The position numbers were made by a program, and so were the translations under genes. DNA of 64,000 nucleotides from an uncultured bacterium. GTDB lineage: Bacteria > Verrucomicrobiota > Lentisphaeria > Victivallales > Victivallaceae. Of the stretch, positions 11,677-21,589 are shown one piece after another (within the stretch, counting starts at the first letter, position 1; every line of letters begins with the position of its first letter). The stretch spans positions 1-64,000 of the forward strand of contig URVC01000015.1 of NCBI GenBank assembly GCA_900551245.1, given 5' to 3'. The notes under the pieces are model-generated. The model was not told the DNA's origin. It made no database searches and saw nothing but the letters and a program-made list of their open reading frames with translations.

Positions 11677-11725
11677 GAACATTCAAAACAGGGCCGGAAT
11701 CTGGCCGGGGTTGTTTTGAATGTTC
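11677..11725. repeat. Perfect 14-bp inverted repeat upstream of the TolC-like gene
   Basis: gaacattcaaaaca at 11677-11690 is the exact reverse complement of tgttttgaatgttc at 11712-11725. The 21-bp centre itself contains ggcc...ggcc. No T tract follows on either strand, so it is not a standard terminator. It sits 60 bp before the first gene of the secretion locus and could be an operator or a structured leader. Confidence 0.75.
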
Positions 11726-11784
11726 TGAAAGAAAAGGATCAAAGAAAAAAATAATTGCGCCATACAAGTTTAAGGAAAGTGCAA

Positions 11785-13464
11785 ATGAAAAAAGCGAATC
11801 AGGTTTTGTTTGGTCTGGGGTGTGCGGGAGCCGTTGCCGGTATGGTGGCGATCGGCGGATGCAAGAGCTATGAAGACTACCGCAACGAACGGGCGGAGTA
11901 TGCGATCAAACACTTCGAGTCGGCCAAATACCGTGATATGATGGAAGGCGAGAAGGTCAACCTGACGCAGTGCATCAAGCTTGCGCTGGAACACAACCTT
12001 GACATGAAGGTGCTGAATCTCGAGCAGGAGGTCGCCCGGGAAATGCGGACGGCGGATATGCTGGGGATGCTGCCGGAACTGAATATTTCCGACACCTACA
12101 CCAACCGCAGCAATGTTCCTGCCTCCAAAAGCGAGAAGGTCGATGAAGGCGGTCTCTCCTACGGGTACAGCACCAGCCAGAACCGCGACATCAACTATCT
12201 GAACATCGACCTGGCGTTGAGCGTGCTCGACTTCGGTCTGGCGTTCTTCAACACCCAGCAGGGTGAGGACCGGGTCCTGATGCGCGAACAGCGGACCGCG
12301 CGCGCCGGGCAGAATCTGACGCTCGATGTGGTCAAGGCCTACTTCCAGGTGGCGGCGGCGCAGAAGGCGATCAAGATCACGACCGGGTTGCTGGAGGATT
12401 GCCGTTCGCGTTACGCGCTGATTGAGAAGTTGAGCAAGGCGCGTGAGATCACTCCGTTCCGCGCCTTCGACGAAACCCGCCGGTTTGTGGAGATGGAAAA
12501 GCGGCTGACCAACTACATCCGCAGCTATGAGAACAGCTGTGTGGAACTCCGCTCCCTGCTCGGGATGTACCCCTCCGGTAAGATTCTGGTGGATGACACG
12601 GTGCTCAACAAGGTGCCGGATTTCAACGCACTTCCGGACATTGAGCTGATGGAGCAGATTGCTCTTCTGCAGCGTCCCGAACTCTATGAGATCGACATGC
12701 AGAAACACATCAACATCATCGAGTGCCGCAAGACCATTCTGATGATGCTGCCGAACGTGCGGATCTACACCGACTTCACCAACAGCACGAACACCTTCCT
12801 CTATCACATGAGCTGGTGGGAGCTGGGAATCCGCGCCGCCTACAACCTGCTGAAACTGCCGCAGCACATCGCCCGTTACCAGGCGTACAGCTCGCAGGTT
12901 GACGCCGAGGAATCCCGTGGATTTGCGCAGGCGATCGGCGTGATGGCGCAGGTTCGTATCGCGCACGCCAACATGATGGCGACCAAGGAGCGTTTTGAAA
13001 TCGACGACAAGGTGTACAAGACCTACAGCAACAACCTGAAGTGGGCGGTTGCCAACAAGAAGATCACCGGGGAACTCTCCTCGCTCGAACTCGACCATAT
13101 GCGTCTGGTGACCGCTGAAACGGAAATCGAACGTCTGATGACGCTCGGCAACTATTACATCTCCTACTATCGGATTCTGAATTCGATGGGTGTCCGCCAT
13201 CTCGATGCGAAGAGCACTGCGGAGCTGCGCAGTGAACTGCAGCGGGCGCAGGTCCGGGCGAAGGCGGAGCTGGCCAGAGCCAGAGCCACCTATGATGAAG
13301 AGCGGGTCAAGCGTGTCGCTGCCAATACGGATATGAAGGAACTTGAGGCGGTCGAAGCGGAAGTTGTCAAGCAGCCGCTGACCCGTTTCAACGATGTTGA
13401 TTTCATCGCGATTTATGATGCCAATCCCAGCAAAGTGGATGCGATGTTCAATCAGAAACGCTGA
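11785..13464 (+). CDS. TolC-family outer-membrane channel (probable lipoprotein)
   Basis: A 559-residue protein with a signal sequence ending in VAIGGC, where Cys26 could be lipidated although the lipobox is imperfect. Two long helical outer-membrane efflux repeats follow, including VNLTQCIKLALEHNLDMKVLNLE, a TolC-like hallmark, and a second set around LMEQIALLQRPELYEIDMQ. TolC proteins form the trimeric outer-membrane exit duct of type I secretion and efflux systems. The last 80 residues are charged and coiled-coil-like, longer than usual. The start follows a TAAGGAAAG ribosome site. Only 17 bp separate it from the giant exoprotein gene, so the two are almost certainly cotranscribed, pointing to secretion of that protein as its job. 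Confidence 0.85.
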   Translation: MKKANQVLFGLGCAGAVAGMVAIGGCKSYEDYRNERAEYAIKHFESAKYRDMMEGEKVNLTQCIKLALEHNLDMKVLNLEQEVAREMRTADMLGMLPELNISDTYTNRSNVPASKSEKVDEGGLSYGYSTSQNRDINYLNIDLALSVLDFGLAFFNTQQGEDRVLMREQRTARAGQNLTLDVVKAYFQVAAAQKAIKITTGLLEDCRSRYALIEKLSKAREITPFRAFDETRRFVEMEKRLTNYIRSYENSCVELRSLLGMYPSGKILVDDTVLNKVPDFNALPDIELMEQIALLQRPELYEIDMQKHINIIECRKTILMMLPNVRIYTDFTNSTNTFLYHMSWWELGIRAAYNLLKLPQHIARYQAYSSQVDAEESRGFAQAIGVMAQVRIAHANMMATKERFEIDDKVYKTYSNNLKWAVANKKITGELSSLELDHMRLVTAETEIERLMTLGNYYISYYRILNSMGVRHLDAKSTAELRSELQRAQVRAKAELARARATYDEERVKRVAANTDMKELEAVEAEVVKQPLTRFNDVDFIAIYDANPSKVDAMFNQKR

Positions 13465-13481
13465 CCTGAGAGGAGGCGAAG

Positions 13482-16400
13482 ATGAGTCACTTAGGAATTT
13501 TTAAACTGGAAGACCGGGTGCTCTTCGACGCGGCCGGAGCGGCCGAGGTCGTCGAAGCGGCCTCCAATGTGGACAATCATTCTCAGGTCTCGGAGAGCCA
13601 GGTCCAGGATAACGAGGCGAAGGACGCCTTGAAAAACGCGCCGCCGGAGAATCCGGCGGATGCGGCGGTTCAGCAGCAGGTGCAGCAGGCGACGCCGGAG
13701 AACGTCGCCGATCTCGACGCTGCGGCGGATGCCATTGTCGATGGCGAGATTGTTCCGGGTGACAACCCGGTTGATGCGGATGCTGCGGATGCGGCGGATG
13801 CCGGTGATCATGCGGCTCCGGCGGTGGAGGCTCATGCGGATGCGGCGGATGCCGACGACATTTCCGCTGACGATGACGGCGGGGATGTGCAGGCGGCGGA
13901 TACCGCCGATGGAATCGATGCGATCCAGCATGCGGATCTCGGCGATGACATCGACGATTTCATCAATCTGGATCAGGATGCGGAGCAGGATTCCGACGGT
14001 GACTCTCCGGTCGCCCTGGATGGCGGCGCGGTCGCGGCGGATGCGGATGCTCCGCAGCGCGATCTGGTGATCATCAATTCGAGCGTGCAGAACAAGGAGC
14101 AGATCGTCGAGGCGCTCGGCGAGAACACCGATGTTCTCTACCTCGAAGCGGGGACCGACCCGCTGGATGCGATCAACGATTTCCTCGATGCGAACGGCGA
14201 TGTGAAATACAGTGCGATTCACATTGTTTCGCACGGTAACGCGGGCTACTTTGTCCTGAACGGGCAGATCATCGACGCGGATGCGGTGATGAGCGACCCG
14301 GCGAGCTGGGCGAACATCGGCCAGCATATGACTGCCGACGGCGACATCATGATTTACGGTTGCAACGTGGCGGGCAGTCTGGATGGCGAGATGCTGATCT
14401 CGAACATCGCGAACCTGACCGGCGCGGATGTGGCGGCTTCGGTGGATGACACCGGCGCCCGCGGCGACTGGGATCTGGAGTATACCGTCGGCACGATCGA
14501 CAATCCGTTCCTCGACGCCTCCGACTACGGGTACACATTGGAGTCGTATACGGTTACGAATGGGGGAAGCGTAACCACTGATGGCTCGTTGGAATATCAG
14601 CTCAATGCAGCAATTGAGGCGGGGGATACTGATGCTGAATTTGTTTTGCAGGCAGATTCAACGATTTACGGCAACTGGACGATCTCCTCGGATAGTGCTT
14701 TCACGTTCAGCGGGGCGGACTACACCATCACCATCAACAGTGATGCCATTCTTCAAGTGGATGGTACGGCAACATTTGAAACCGCGGTCACTCATAATGG
14801 AGTGATTCGTGGCGGCGGTACCGTGAACTTCAGTGGGGCGACAGCGGGCTCTGGAGTAATCAACACTCTGACTACCACGGATGCGGAAGGAAATTCCTCT
14901 ATTTCCTCGCTTTCCGTCACCTATGCTGGCTCCGGGGATGTTTTCGGCGGTACCTACAAGACACTGACTTTGAACAACAGCGAGGCGCGTACGCTTGCGG
15001 GTAACGTGACGGTTCAGGGAAATACCTATTTTAACGGGACTCTGAATAGTTTTGGTTACGATTTTACGTCGAACGGGGCTCTTTATGCTCAATCTGCTGG
15101 TGCAGTGATCGATGCTGGCTTGGGTGATATTACTCTAAGTCAAGGGGTGAACAAGGATAGTATTGATAATCTGCAGATTCAGAGCTCTGGCACGGTTACC
15201 TACGGTGCTGGCGCCAGTGGTATCAGTGACGGTAGCTATCATGATCTCGTATTCAACGGAAGTTCCGGTACGATCAATTCCGGTGTTCAGGTGAGTGGAG
15301 AGATTTCTGGAACAGGGTCTCTCACAATTGCGGTTGATCTCTCAACTGCCGGTGCATCGATTCATATGACCGGCGGCATCGTGTCCTACGAAAGCGGCAT
15401 CCCTGTGCTGGAGGGAACTTACAACAACCTTAGTTTCACTTCGGAGGGCGACTGGACGTGGAGTGATTTCTTCGAAGCCGGAAAGAACTACACCATTTCC
15501 AATCAGTTGTCTATTCTTGGGAACGGAAATATCCTTTTCGACGTTGCCGTGGCTGATACGGTAACATTGCAATCCGTTCGGGTGTATGGGAACGCGATTT
15601 ACAGCAATGCCTTCTTGACAACCCGGAACCCGTTCAGTGGCTCATATTATGGGAATGTCACCATCGGCGACGGCGCCTTCGAAAAGAATCTTGTGCTCAC
15701 GGATATGGAGCTCAACGGAGCATATCTGGATCTGACGAATCTCTCGACGACTTCGACGATCACATTCGCCGGTGTTTCCACCTACCAGACCAATTTCCAG
15801 ATGCGGGTCGCGTCTGGCCTTGATACTTCGAAAGTCATTTACGCCAGTGGTGACAACACGATTTTCCAGCTTTACAGTTCTGCTGACGGGACCAGCTGGA
15901 CGCAGGTTGCCTATAACACTCTGACTCTGGAAGGCGGAACAAACAGCGTATCCGGGACGATCTCTGTTACGGATCGTCTGATCATGGGCCGGGATGCTTC
16001 GCTTCAAGTGAATGGTGGAGCAAATTTCTCTCTCGGAAACGAGGATGCAACTGCCGTGATGCAGGATTCCGGAGCCTACATGTATTGGATTTACGGCAAT
16101 GCCGAATTTCATGTTGCCAACGGCGCTAATATCCGCGGGGGATATTACGTAGGGCCTAACGGCAATCTGCTGCTCAATGTTTCCGGTTCGCAGCTTTCCG
16201 GCGGTGTTCAGGTTAGTGGCGGAACCGTTGAATTGGCGGGATCTGATACCACATACAACTGTAACGTTGGTTTGTCTTCTTCCGGCGGTACTTTGAATGT
16301 CACTGGCTCGAACCTGACTTTTAACTTCCACTTCACCAATGCGATGGGGTGGTATGATACGGCGGATGTTGATGGTTATAATCCTTTTGACAACCGGGAT

Positions 16401-19400
16401 TATATTGCCAATTCGGATAATGATGGGCTTTCCGGTCAGCTGGGATCGGCGTTGACCTCCGGAAATTATGATGGCGTAATCAATATCAAGAGTGATGGCA
16501 TCATCAACTTCAACGGTCAGGTGGTTTCAGTTGGAGAGTTCAACATTGAATCCGGAACCATCAACTTCTCTGTGGCGAAGCTGGTTGCTGTTGCCGGTGG
16601 CGCTTTCACCATTTTGGGCGGCGAGGTGACATTCAACGGTAATGTCTATATCAGTGCGGCCTTCAACAGTCCGCGTGATACCACTTTCACCGTTACGGAT
16701 GGTACGGTCGTCTTTAACGCAGATGTGCAGAACTGGGTGCGTACTTACCGCGGCGGATCCTATAAGACGGAAGATGGTGCTCTAATCTCCTTCGGTGATA
16801 TGATGACCTATACGGTTAAGGAGACGGAGTATTCCGGATTGAACCTGACGCGGAATGCAACCTCGTCGGTGGTGTTTTCCGGCGGTAAAGTCTCATTTGG
16901 CGGCGGTACGACATTCCGCAACTATGGTGTGTTTGGAACCGCTGAACTTCTGGTCGAGTCCGGTGCTTCGGTGAAATTCAACGAAGTTCGCAACTTCCAT
17001 GCCGCGGCGTATTCGCCGTATCCGGTGACCAATCCTGGAACGATTACCTGGAGCAGCGCCTGGGTTGCTGAATATGGCCAGAGCTCTCCGTTTGTCTCCA
17101 CCATTCAGGGGGTGGCTCGCGGTGGAGTTGCGGCGAATGCCACACTGACGCTGGATTCTTCAAATCTTACTTTCTCCGGTGATGTGATCAATTCTGGATT
17201 CTCTGGCATGGGACGAGCCTTCCTCTATCTGGAGGGCAGCAACAATACCTTCTCCAGTACAGTCAGCAACCTTTCCGGTGCATGGTTGGAGATCAACGGT
17301 TCCGGTAATAAATTTGATGCGTTTACTAACAGCGGAAATTCTTTTGCTTATGTGAATGCACAGAGCAGTTTTGCTACGGTGACCAACTCCAGTTTGTTGT
17401 ACTTCACTGATGCGAAGGCGACACAGATTGACAACTTCACCAACACAAGTGGCGCAGTGATTCTCGCTGGCGACAACGCCGGATTCAAATTCGTCGAATC
17501 GATGAATATTGTGGCCGGCGACGTTACGATCAACTCGGCGCTCGAAGTTCCGTTGCAGTCTGACATCACTCTCGGAAGCAATGCGACGCTGACCATCACC
17601 GCCGTCAACACTCTCGAGGGGGATATCACTAACAACGGCACATTGACGCTTGCCGGACGTGGGGTGACGCTGAAGGGTGATCTGGTTAACAACAACATCT
17701 TCAACCTGACAGCGGTGGATGATGCTTCGATTCTGCTGACTGTTCTGGAAGGAAGCATCACGAACTCCAAGAGCGGCGTGATCAATATTTCGCAGGCGGG
17801 GCTGGTGTTCAACCAGAACCATGTGGAAGGGGCTCTGGTGAATGCCGGTAAGTTGATCATCGCCCAGCAGGTGACGTTCAATAATCTGGAAAACCAGGCC
17901 ACCGGTCTTCTGGAGTTCACCTCGGTTGTCGCCAGTGGCACGGTCTTTGAAGATCTGACCAATGCAGGGACGATCACGATCACTGCGGACAACGTTGAAT
18001 TCCGCGGGACCACGACGAATACCGGAACGTTGACGATCGCCGCAGCGGCGTTCGGCTCCTCCTTCCAAAAGATCGACAACAGCGGCAAGCTCTATCTCTA
18101 CGGAGGAGTTTCCGGTACGACCGGCGTGGATAACTCTGGCTACATTCAGGTTCGTTCCGGCTCGGAAACGGTTCTCTCGAATGTGGTCAACAATTCCGGC
18201 GCGACGATTGAATCGACCGCGTTCGGCAGTACAGCCACGATGCTCACATTGGCCGGGACTCTGGTCAACAACGGCATTCTTACCGGTACGGGCGGGATTA
18301 AATTCACCGGCAGCACCACCGGCAGCGGCAAGGTCACTTCGACCGGCGAAATCGTCTTTGCCGGCGATTCCACGACTGGGCAGAACGTGGCGCAGACCTT
18401 CTATCAGAACGGCAGCACCTATACCAATGTCACCATTGAAGGCGGCAAGGTGGATGTCAATTTCAATCTTGAGCTGAATCAGCTCCTGATGAAGGGCGGC
18501 ATGCTCAATGTTCTGGAAGGTTTCACTCTCGGAGTTGTGGATTACCAGAGCATCGGCAGCGGCTCCTCCGGAGTGCTCGATGTCGACGGTACGATGGTGT
18601 TCCGTCAGGGGACCTCGACTGCTCCGAAAGGGTTTGTTATTTATGAGAAGGTGGACAATGCCGGCCGGATTGAATTTGGAAACAATATTTCGGTCAAATT
18701 TGCCGGTGAAACTGTTGGGAATGGTCTGCTGATCATGAATGGCGGTACACTGACCTATTCCGGCAGTGAACAATATCTTTTCAATACCGGCAACGCGGCG
18801 ATAACAACTGTGCTGGAAGGCGGTATGAAGTATATCGGTTACGATATGACCATGTCGTTGACCAACAACGGTGCAAACATGACCGTGGTGAACGGCGTGA
18901 CACTGACGCTGGGGAAGGTTTCCGGCAATGGTGCGTATACCATCTTCGTGCAGGATGGTGCCACCTTGAAGGTCGGCGGCAATTCGACCGGAGTCGGTGC
19001 AATTCAGAATGACGGACTGGTCGATATCACCGTCAACGCCGGAGAAGCGATTTCGCTGGAGAATGGAATCACCAACAACAGCGAGATGAATATCGTTTCC
19101 AACGGTTCGCTTCAGATCAACGGCACCGTGACGAACAATGCCGATGGAGAGCTGAACATCACCTCCGGCGGATCGGTTATGGTCGGCGGAACGGTAAGCA
19201 ATGGCGGAACGCTGAATGTCGCCGGTACGGTTGGATTCAGTGGAGCGGTGAACAACTCGAATGTTCTCAATCTGAACAGCGGGAATATCACGGTTGGCGG
19301 CTTGCTGACCAACTCCGGAACGGTAAATGCTTACGCCGGCGCCTTGACGGGCGTCGAAAACAATGCGACCTTCAATGTGGAAGCTGACGGGATTGTTCTC

Positions 19401-21563
19401 GGAGCATTCACCAATAACGGTGCGTTGAATTTCAACACGGATTTCGGCATCAGCGATGCCACATTCGGCAAGCCGTCTTCGACAGTGGAACTGGGTGGCG
19501 ATATCTATGTCGCCGCCGGAAAAACTCTTTCCATCTCGATGGCGGAACAGCTCCGTTTTACCGGCGTGGTCAATGTGGCGGAAGGTTCCACATTCCATGT
19601 CTATTCTCTGGGCTCCGGTTATGATACCGACAATGCCACGCTGGGTGATGGCGGTGTCTATGTGGCAACCTTGAATAATGCCGGTGAAGTGCTGGTGCAG
19701 AGAGCTGCGAACCTGACCGCCGGCGAGGCGGTTCTGGAGATCAACAACGTTGCATCGAATACCGGCCGGCTCACTGCTCTGGATTTCGGAGTCCTGCTCC
19801 TTTCGCAGACCGCGAGTGATGTCCCCGGCGAAGTTTATGTCCAGGGTGGCCAGATCTACTATGCCGGAAATGTTCCGGATCTGAGTATCTGGTTCACGAT
19901 TGCCGCGGACAGTGAAAAGAGCGTCAGCGACTTTGCAGGACAGTATGATTTTGATACCGGGAACTACGGGTTCCTGATCCTGGGCAAACTGACCGTGGAT
20001 ACTGCGGACGGCGGAATGTTCCTGTATAATGTCCAGGACGGCGGCACGCTGACCTTTGCGGTGGACAGCAACGTGACCGAATCGGTTGCCGCGGCGGAAG
20101 GCGGAACCATCGAAGTCAATGACGGCATCGAGGTGACCTTCTCCGGAGTGACGTCCGGCGACGGCACGATTGATGCCGCGGGGAAAGTCACTTATGCCGG
20201 TGTCAACGGCACCGGATTCGGCGGCACCTATGACGGCGGGCTCTCGGTGACCGGCGACAATGTGACGTTCCACAACGCTGTTTCTGCGACTGACACGGAG
20301 ATTTCCGGCGGCGCGGTGTTCAATGCGGCTGTCGCGGTTGCCGATCTGCTGGTGGGCGGCAATGCGGTGTTCAACAGCACGATGAACGCCACCGGCGCGG
20401 TCGGCGGTACCGGTAACGTCACCTTCAACGGTGCCGCCACCGCCGCGGGCGGTGCGGCGATGGGCGCGGGAAGCCAGGTGACCTACAACGCCGGTTCCGC
20501 GCAGGTGATCGACGGGAGCTACGACTCCCTGACGTTGAACGGGGCGCATACGATGAACAATGCCACGGTCAACGGCACGGCGGCCATCAACGGCAGTGTC
20601 ACCAGCTCCGGGACGCTGAACTTCGGCGCGAGCGGCAATGTGGTTGCCGGTGCCGATGGCGCGATCAACTCCACCGGGCAGGTGGTGTATGCCGGTACGG
20701 GCGATGTGGTCTCCGGTTCCTACAACCAGCTGACGATCAGCGGCAGCGATCAGACCGCCGGAGATGTGACGGTCAATGGTTCGTTGCAGTACACCGGTTC
20801 CGGGCTCGATGTGAACGGCGTCTTCACCAACAACGGCACGGTGGAGCTTGACGGAAATCCGGCGAACTTCAACAACACTGTGATCAACAACGGTGCGTTT
20901 GATGTCGCGGGCGACGCGAACCAGTTCACCGGCGACTTCGTGAACAACAAGACGCTCGAGGTCAGCGGCGATGACAATGTCTTCTTCCGCGTGACCAACA
21001 ACGGCGAATTCACGCTGAGCGGCGATCACAACTTCTTCTCCGCGGTCAGCAACCAGCGGAACTTTGCGATCACCGGAGACGGCAACCGGATCGTGTCGTT
21101 CACCAACACCGCCATCACCAACATCAATGGCAGCGACAACAGTTTCGGCTCGATCAACAACACCGGCAACGGCATCATCTACAAAGATGGTCAGATGTGG
21201 ATGGTTTCCGGCGTCGGCGGCGTCGGCGACGGTTTCCCGGATGAATACAACCTCAACTTCTCGTCGCTCGCCATGCTGCTCGGCAATGAGCTGCGTGCGG
21301 CGGAACTGCAGGAGCTCTTCCTGGCCGGTGACGACTCTCCGTTCGTCTTCCGGCGGAGAATCTCCCGCATTCCGGACGGCATCGACGACCTTGCTCTGGC
21401 GCTGGAGTCGGAATTCGACGAACTGCAGCTGGAGACGCTGGATGACGTCACGGCCTTCGACGCGGCGGACTTCCAGGACGGCGACTACGCCGATATCATG
21501 GACTCCGCGGATGTCTTCACCGATACGGTCGATGAGGCGATCGCCGAAATGGCCGCCGTCTGA
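13482..21563 (+). CDS. Giant DUF4347 / beta-repeat surface protein (2693 aa)
   Basis: A 2693-residue putative secreted or surface-displayed protein, preceded by GAGGAGG. It has no Sec signal peptide. Residues 9-17 read LEDRVLFDA, close to the LEPR-type N-terminal motif of large exoproteins. Residues about 25-190 are an Asp/Ala-rich linker. Residues about 190-355 are a DUF4347 domain with IHIVSHGNAG (His251), IMIYGCNVAGS (Cys294) and TGADVAAS. From about 360 to 2590 there are long runs of short Gly/Asn/Thr-rich strands (for example VNNGILTGTGGIKFTGSTT), predicted to fold as a beta-helix, as in filamentous adhesins. The last 100 residues are acidic and helical. Neighbouring TolC, HlyD and M50 genes make it the likely cargo. 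Adhesion is inferred; no enzyme activity is recognised. Confidence 0.85.
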   Translation: MSHLGIFKLEDRVLFDAAGAAEVVEAASNVDNHSQVSESQVQDNEAKDALKNAPPENPADAAVQQQVQQATPENVADLDAAADAIVDGEIVPGDNPVDADAADAADAGDHAAPAVEAHADAADADDISADDDGGDVQAADTADGIDAIQHADLGDDIDDFINLDQDAEQDSDGDSPVALDGGAVAADADAPQRDLVIINSSVQNKEQIVEALGENTDVLYLEAGTDPLDAINDFLDANGDVKYSAIHIVSHGNAGYFVLNGQIIDADAVMSDPASWANIGQHMTADGDIMIYGCNVAGSLDGEMLISNIANLTGADVAASVDDTGARGDWDLEYTVGTIDNPFLDASDYGYTLESYTVTNGGSVTTDGSLEYQLNAAIEAGDTDAEFVLQADSTIYGNWTISSDSAFTFSGADYTITINSDAILQVDGTATFETAVTHNGVIRGGGTVNFSGATAGSGVINTLTTTDAEGNSSISSLSVTYAGSGDVFGGTYKTLTLNNSEARTLAGNVTVQGNTYFNGTLNSFGYDFTSNGALYAQSAGAVIDAGLGDITLSQGVNKDSIDNLQIQSSGTVTYGAGASGISDGSYHDLVFNGSSGTINSGVQVSGEISGTGSLTIAVDLSTAGASIHMTGGIVSYESGIPVLEGTYNNLSFTSEGDWTWSDFFEAGKNYTISNQLSILGNGNILFDVAVADTVTLQSVRVYGNAIYSNAFLTTRNPFSGSYYGNVTIGDGAFEKNLVLTDMELNGAYLDLTNLSTTSTITFAGVSTYQTNFQMRVASGLDTSKVIYASGDNTIFQLYSSADGTSWTQVAYNTLTLEGGTNSVSGTISVTDRLIMGRDASLQVNGGANFSLGNEDATAVMQDSGAYMYWIYGNAEFHVANGANIRGGYYVGPNGNLLLNVSGSQLSGGVQVSGGTVELAGSDTTYNCNVGLSSSGGTLNVTGSNLTFNFHFTNAMGWYDTADVDGYNPFDNRDYIANSDNDGLSGQLGSALTSGNYDGVINIKSDGIINFNGQVVSVGEFNIESGTINFSVAKLVAVAGGAFTILGGEVTFNGNVYISAAFNSPRDTTFTVTDGTVVFNADVQNWVRTYRGGSYKTEDGALISFGDMMTYTVKETEYSGLNLTRNATSSVVFSGGKVSFGGGTTFRNYGVFGTAELLVESGASVKFNEVRNFHAAAYSPYPVTNPGTITWSSAWVAEYGQSSPFVSTIQGVARGGVAANATLTLDSSNLTFSGDVINSGFSGMGRAFLYLEGSNNTFSSTVSNLSGAWLEINGSGNKFDAFTNSGNSFAYVNAQSSFATVTNSSLLYFTDAKATQIDNFTNTSGAVILAGDNAGFKFVESMNIVAGDVTINSALEVPLQSDITLGSNATLTITAVNTLEGDITNNGTLTLAGRGVTLKGDLVNNNIFNLTAVDDASILLTVLEGSITNSKSGVINISQAGLVFNQNHVEGALVNAGKLIIAQQVTFNNLENQATGLLEFTSVVASGTVFEDLTNAGTITITADNVEFRGTTTNTGTLTIAAAAFGSSFQKIDNSGKLYLYGGVSGTTGVDNSGYIQVRSGSETVLSNVVNNSGATIESTAFGSTATMLTLAGTLVNNGILTGTGGIKFTGSTTGSGKVTSTGEIVFAGDSTTGQNVAQTFYQNGSTYTNVTIEGGKVDVNFNLELNQLLMKGGMLNVLEGFTLGVVDYQSIGSGSSGVLDVDGTMVFRQGTSTAPKGFVIYEKVDNAGRIEFGNNISVKFAGETVGNGLLIMNGGTLTYSGSEQYLFNTGNAAITTVLEGGMKYIGYDMTMSLTNNGANMTVVNGVTLTLGKVSGNGAYTIFVQDGATLKVGGNSTGVGAIQNDGLVDITVNAGEAISLENGITNNSEMNIVSNGSLQINGTVTNNADGELNITSGGSVMVGGTVSNGGTLNVAGTVGFSGAVNNSNVLNLNSGNITVGGLLTNSGTVNAYAGALTGVENNATFNVEADGIVLGAFTNNGALNFNTDFGISDATFGKPSSTVELGGDIYVAAGKTLSISMAEQLRFTGVVNVAEGSTFHVYSLGSGYDTDNATLGDGGVYVATLNNAGEVLVQRAANLTAGEAVLEINNVASNTGRLTALDFGVLLLSQTASDVPGEVYVQGGQIYYAGNVPDLSIWFTIAADSEKSVSDFAGQYDFDTGNYGFLILGKLTVDTADGGMFLYNVQDGGTLTFAVDSNVTESVAAAEGGTIEVNDGIEVTFSGVTSGDGTIDAAGKVTYAGVNGTGFGGTYDGGLSVTGDNVTFHNAVSATDTEISGGAVFNAAVAVADLLVGGNAVFNSTMNATGAVGGTGNVTFNGAATAAGGAAMGAGSQVTYNAGSAQVIDGSYDSLTLNGAHTMNNATVNGTAAINGSVTSSGTLNFGASGNVVAGADGAINSTGQVVYAGTGDVVSGSYNQLTISGSDQTAGDVTVNGSLQYTGSGLDVNGVFTNNGTVELDGNPANFNNTVINNGAFDVAGDANQFTGDFVNNKTLEVSGDDNVFFRVTNNGEFTLSGDHNFFSAVSNQRNFAITGDGNRIVSFTNTAITNINGSDNSFGSINNTGNGIIYKDGQMWMVSGVGGVGDGFPDEYNLNFSSLAMLLGNELRAAELQELFLAGDDSPFVFRRRISRIPDGIDDLALALESEFDELQLETLDDVTAFDAADFQDGDYADIMDSADVFTDTVDEAIAEMAAV
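13773..13855 (+). repeat. Low-complexity gatgcg repeats in the acidic linker
   Basis: Degenerate tandem gatgcg / gcggat units encode Asp-Ala runs within the giant protein. They are in frame and probably prone to slippage. Confidence 0.6.
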
Positions 21564-21589
21564 AGCGCGGGAACGGGAGGGCGGAACTC

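Noticed and set aside
17160..21029. 1289-codon minus-strand open frame opposite the giant exoprotein
   Set aside because: Arises because Asn/Thr/Gly-rich repeat codons leave few stops on the other strand; no family resemblance and no ribosome site.
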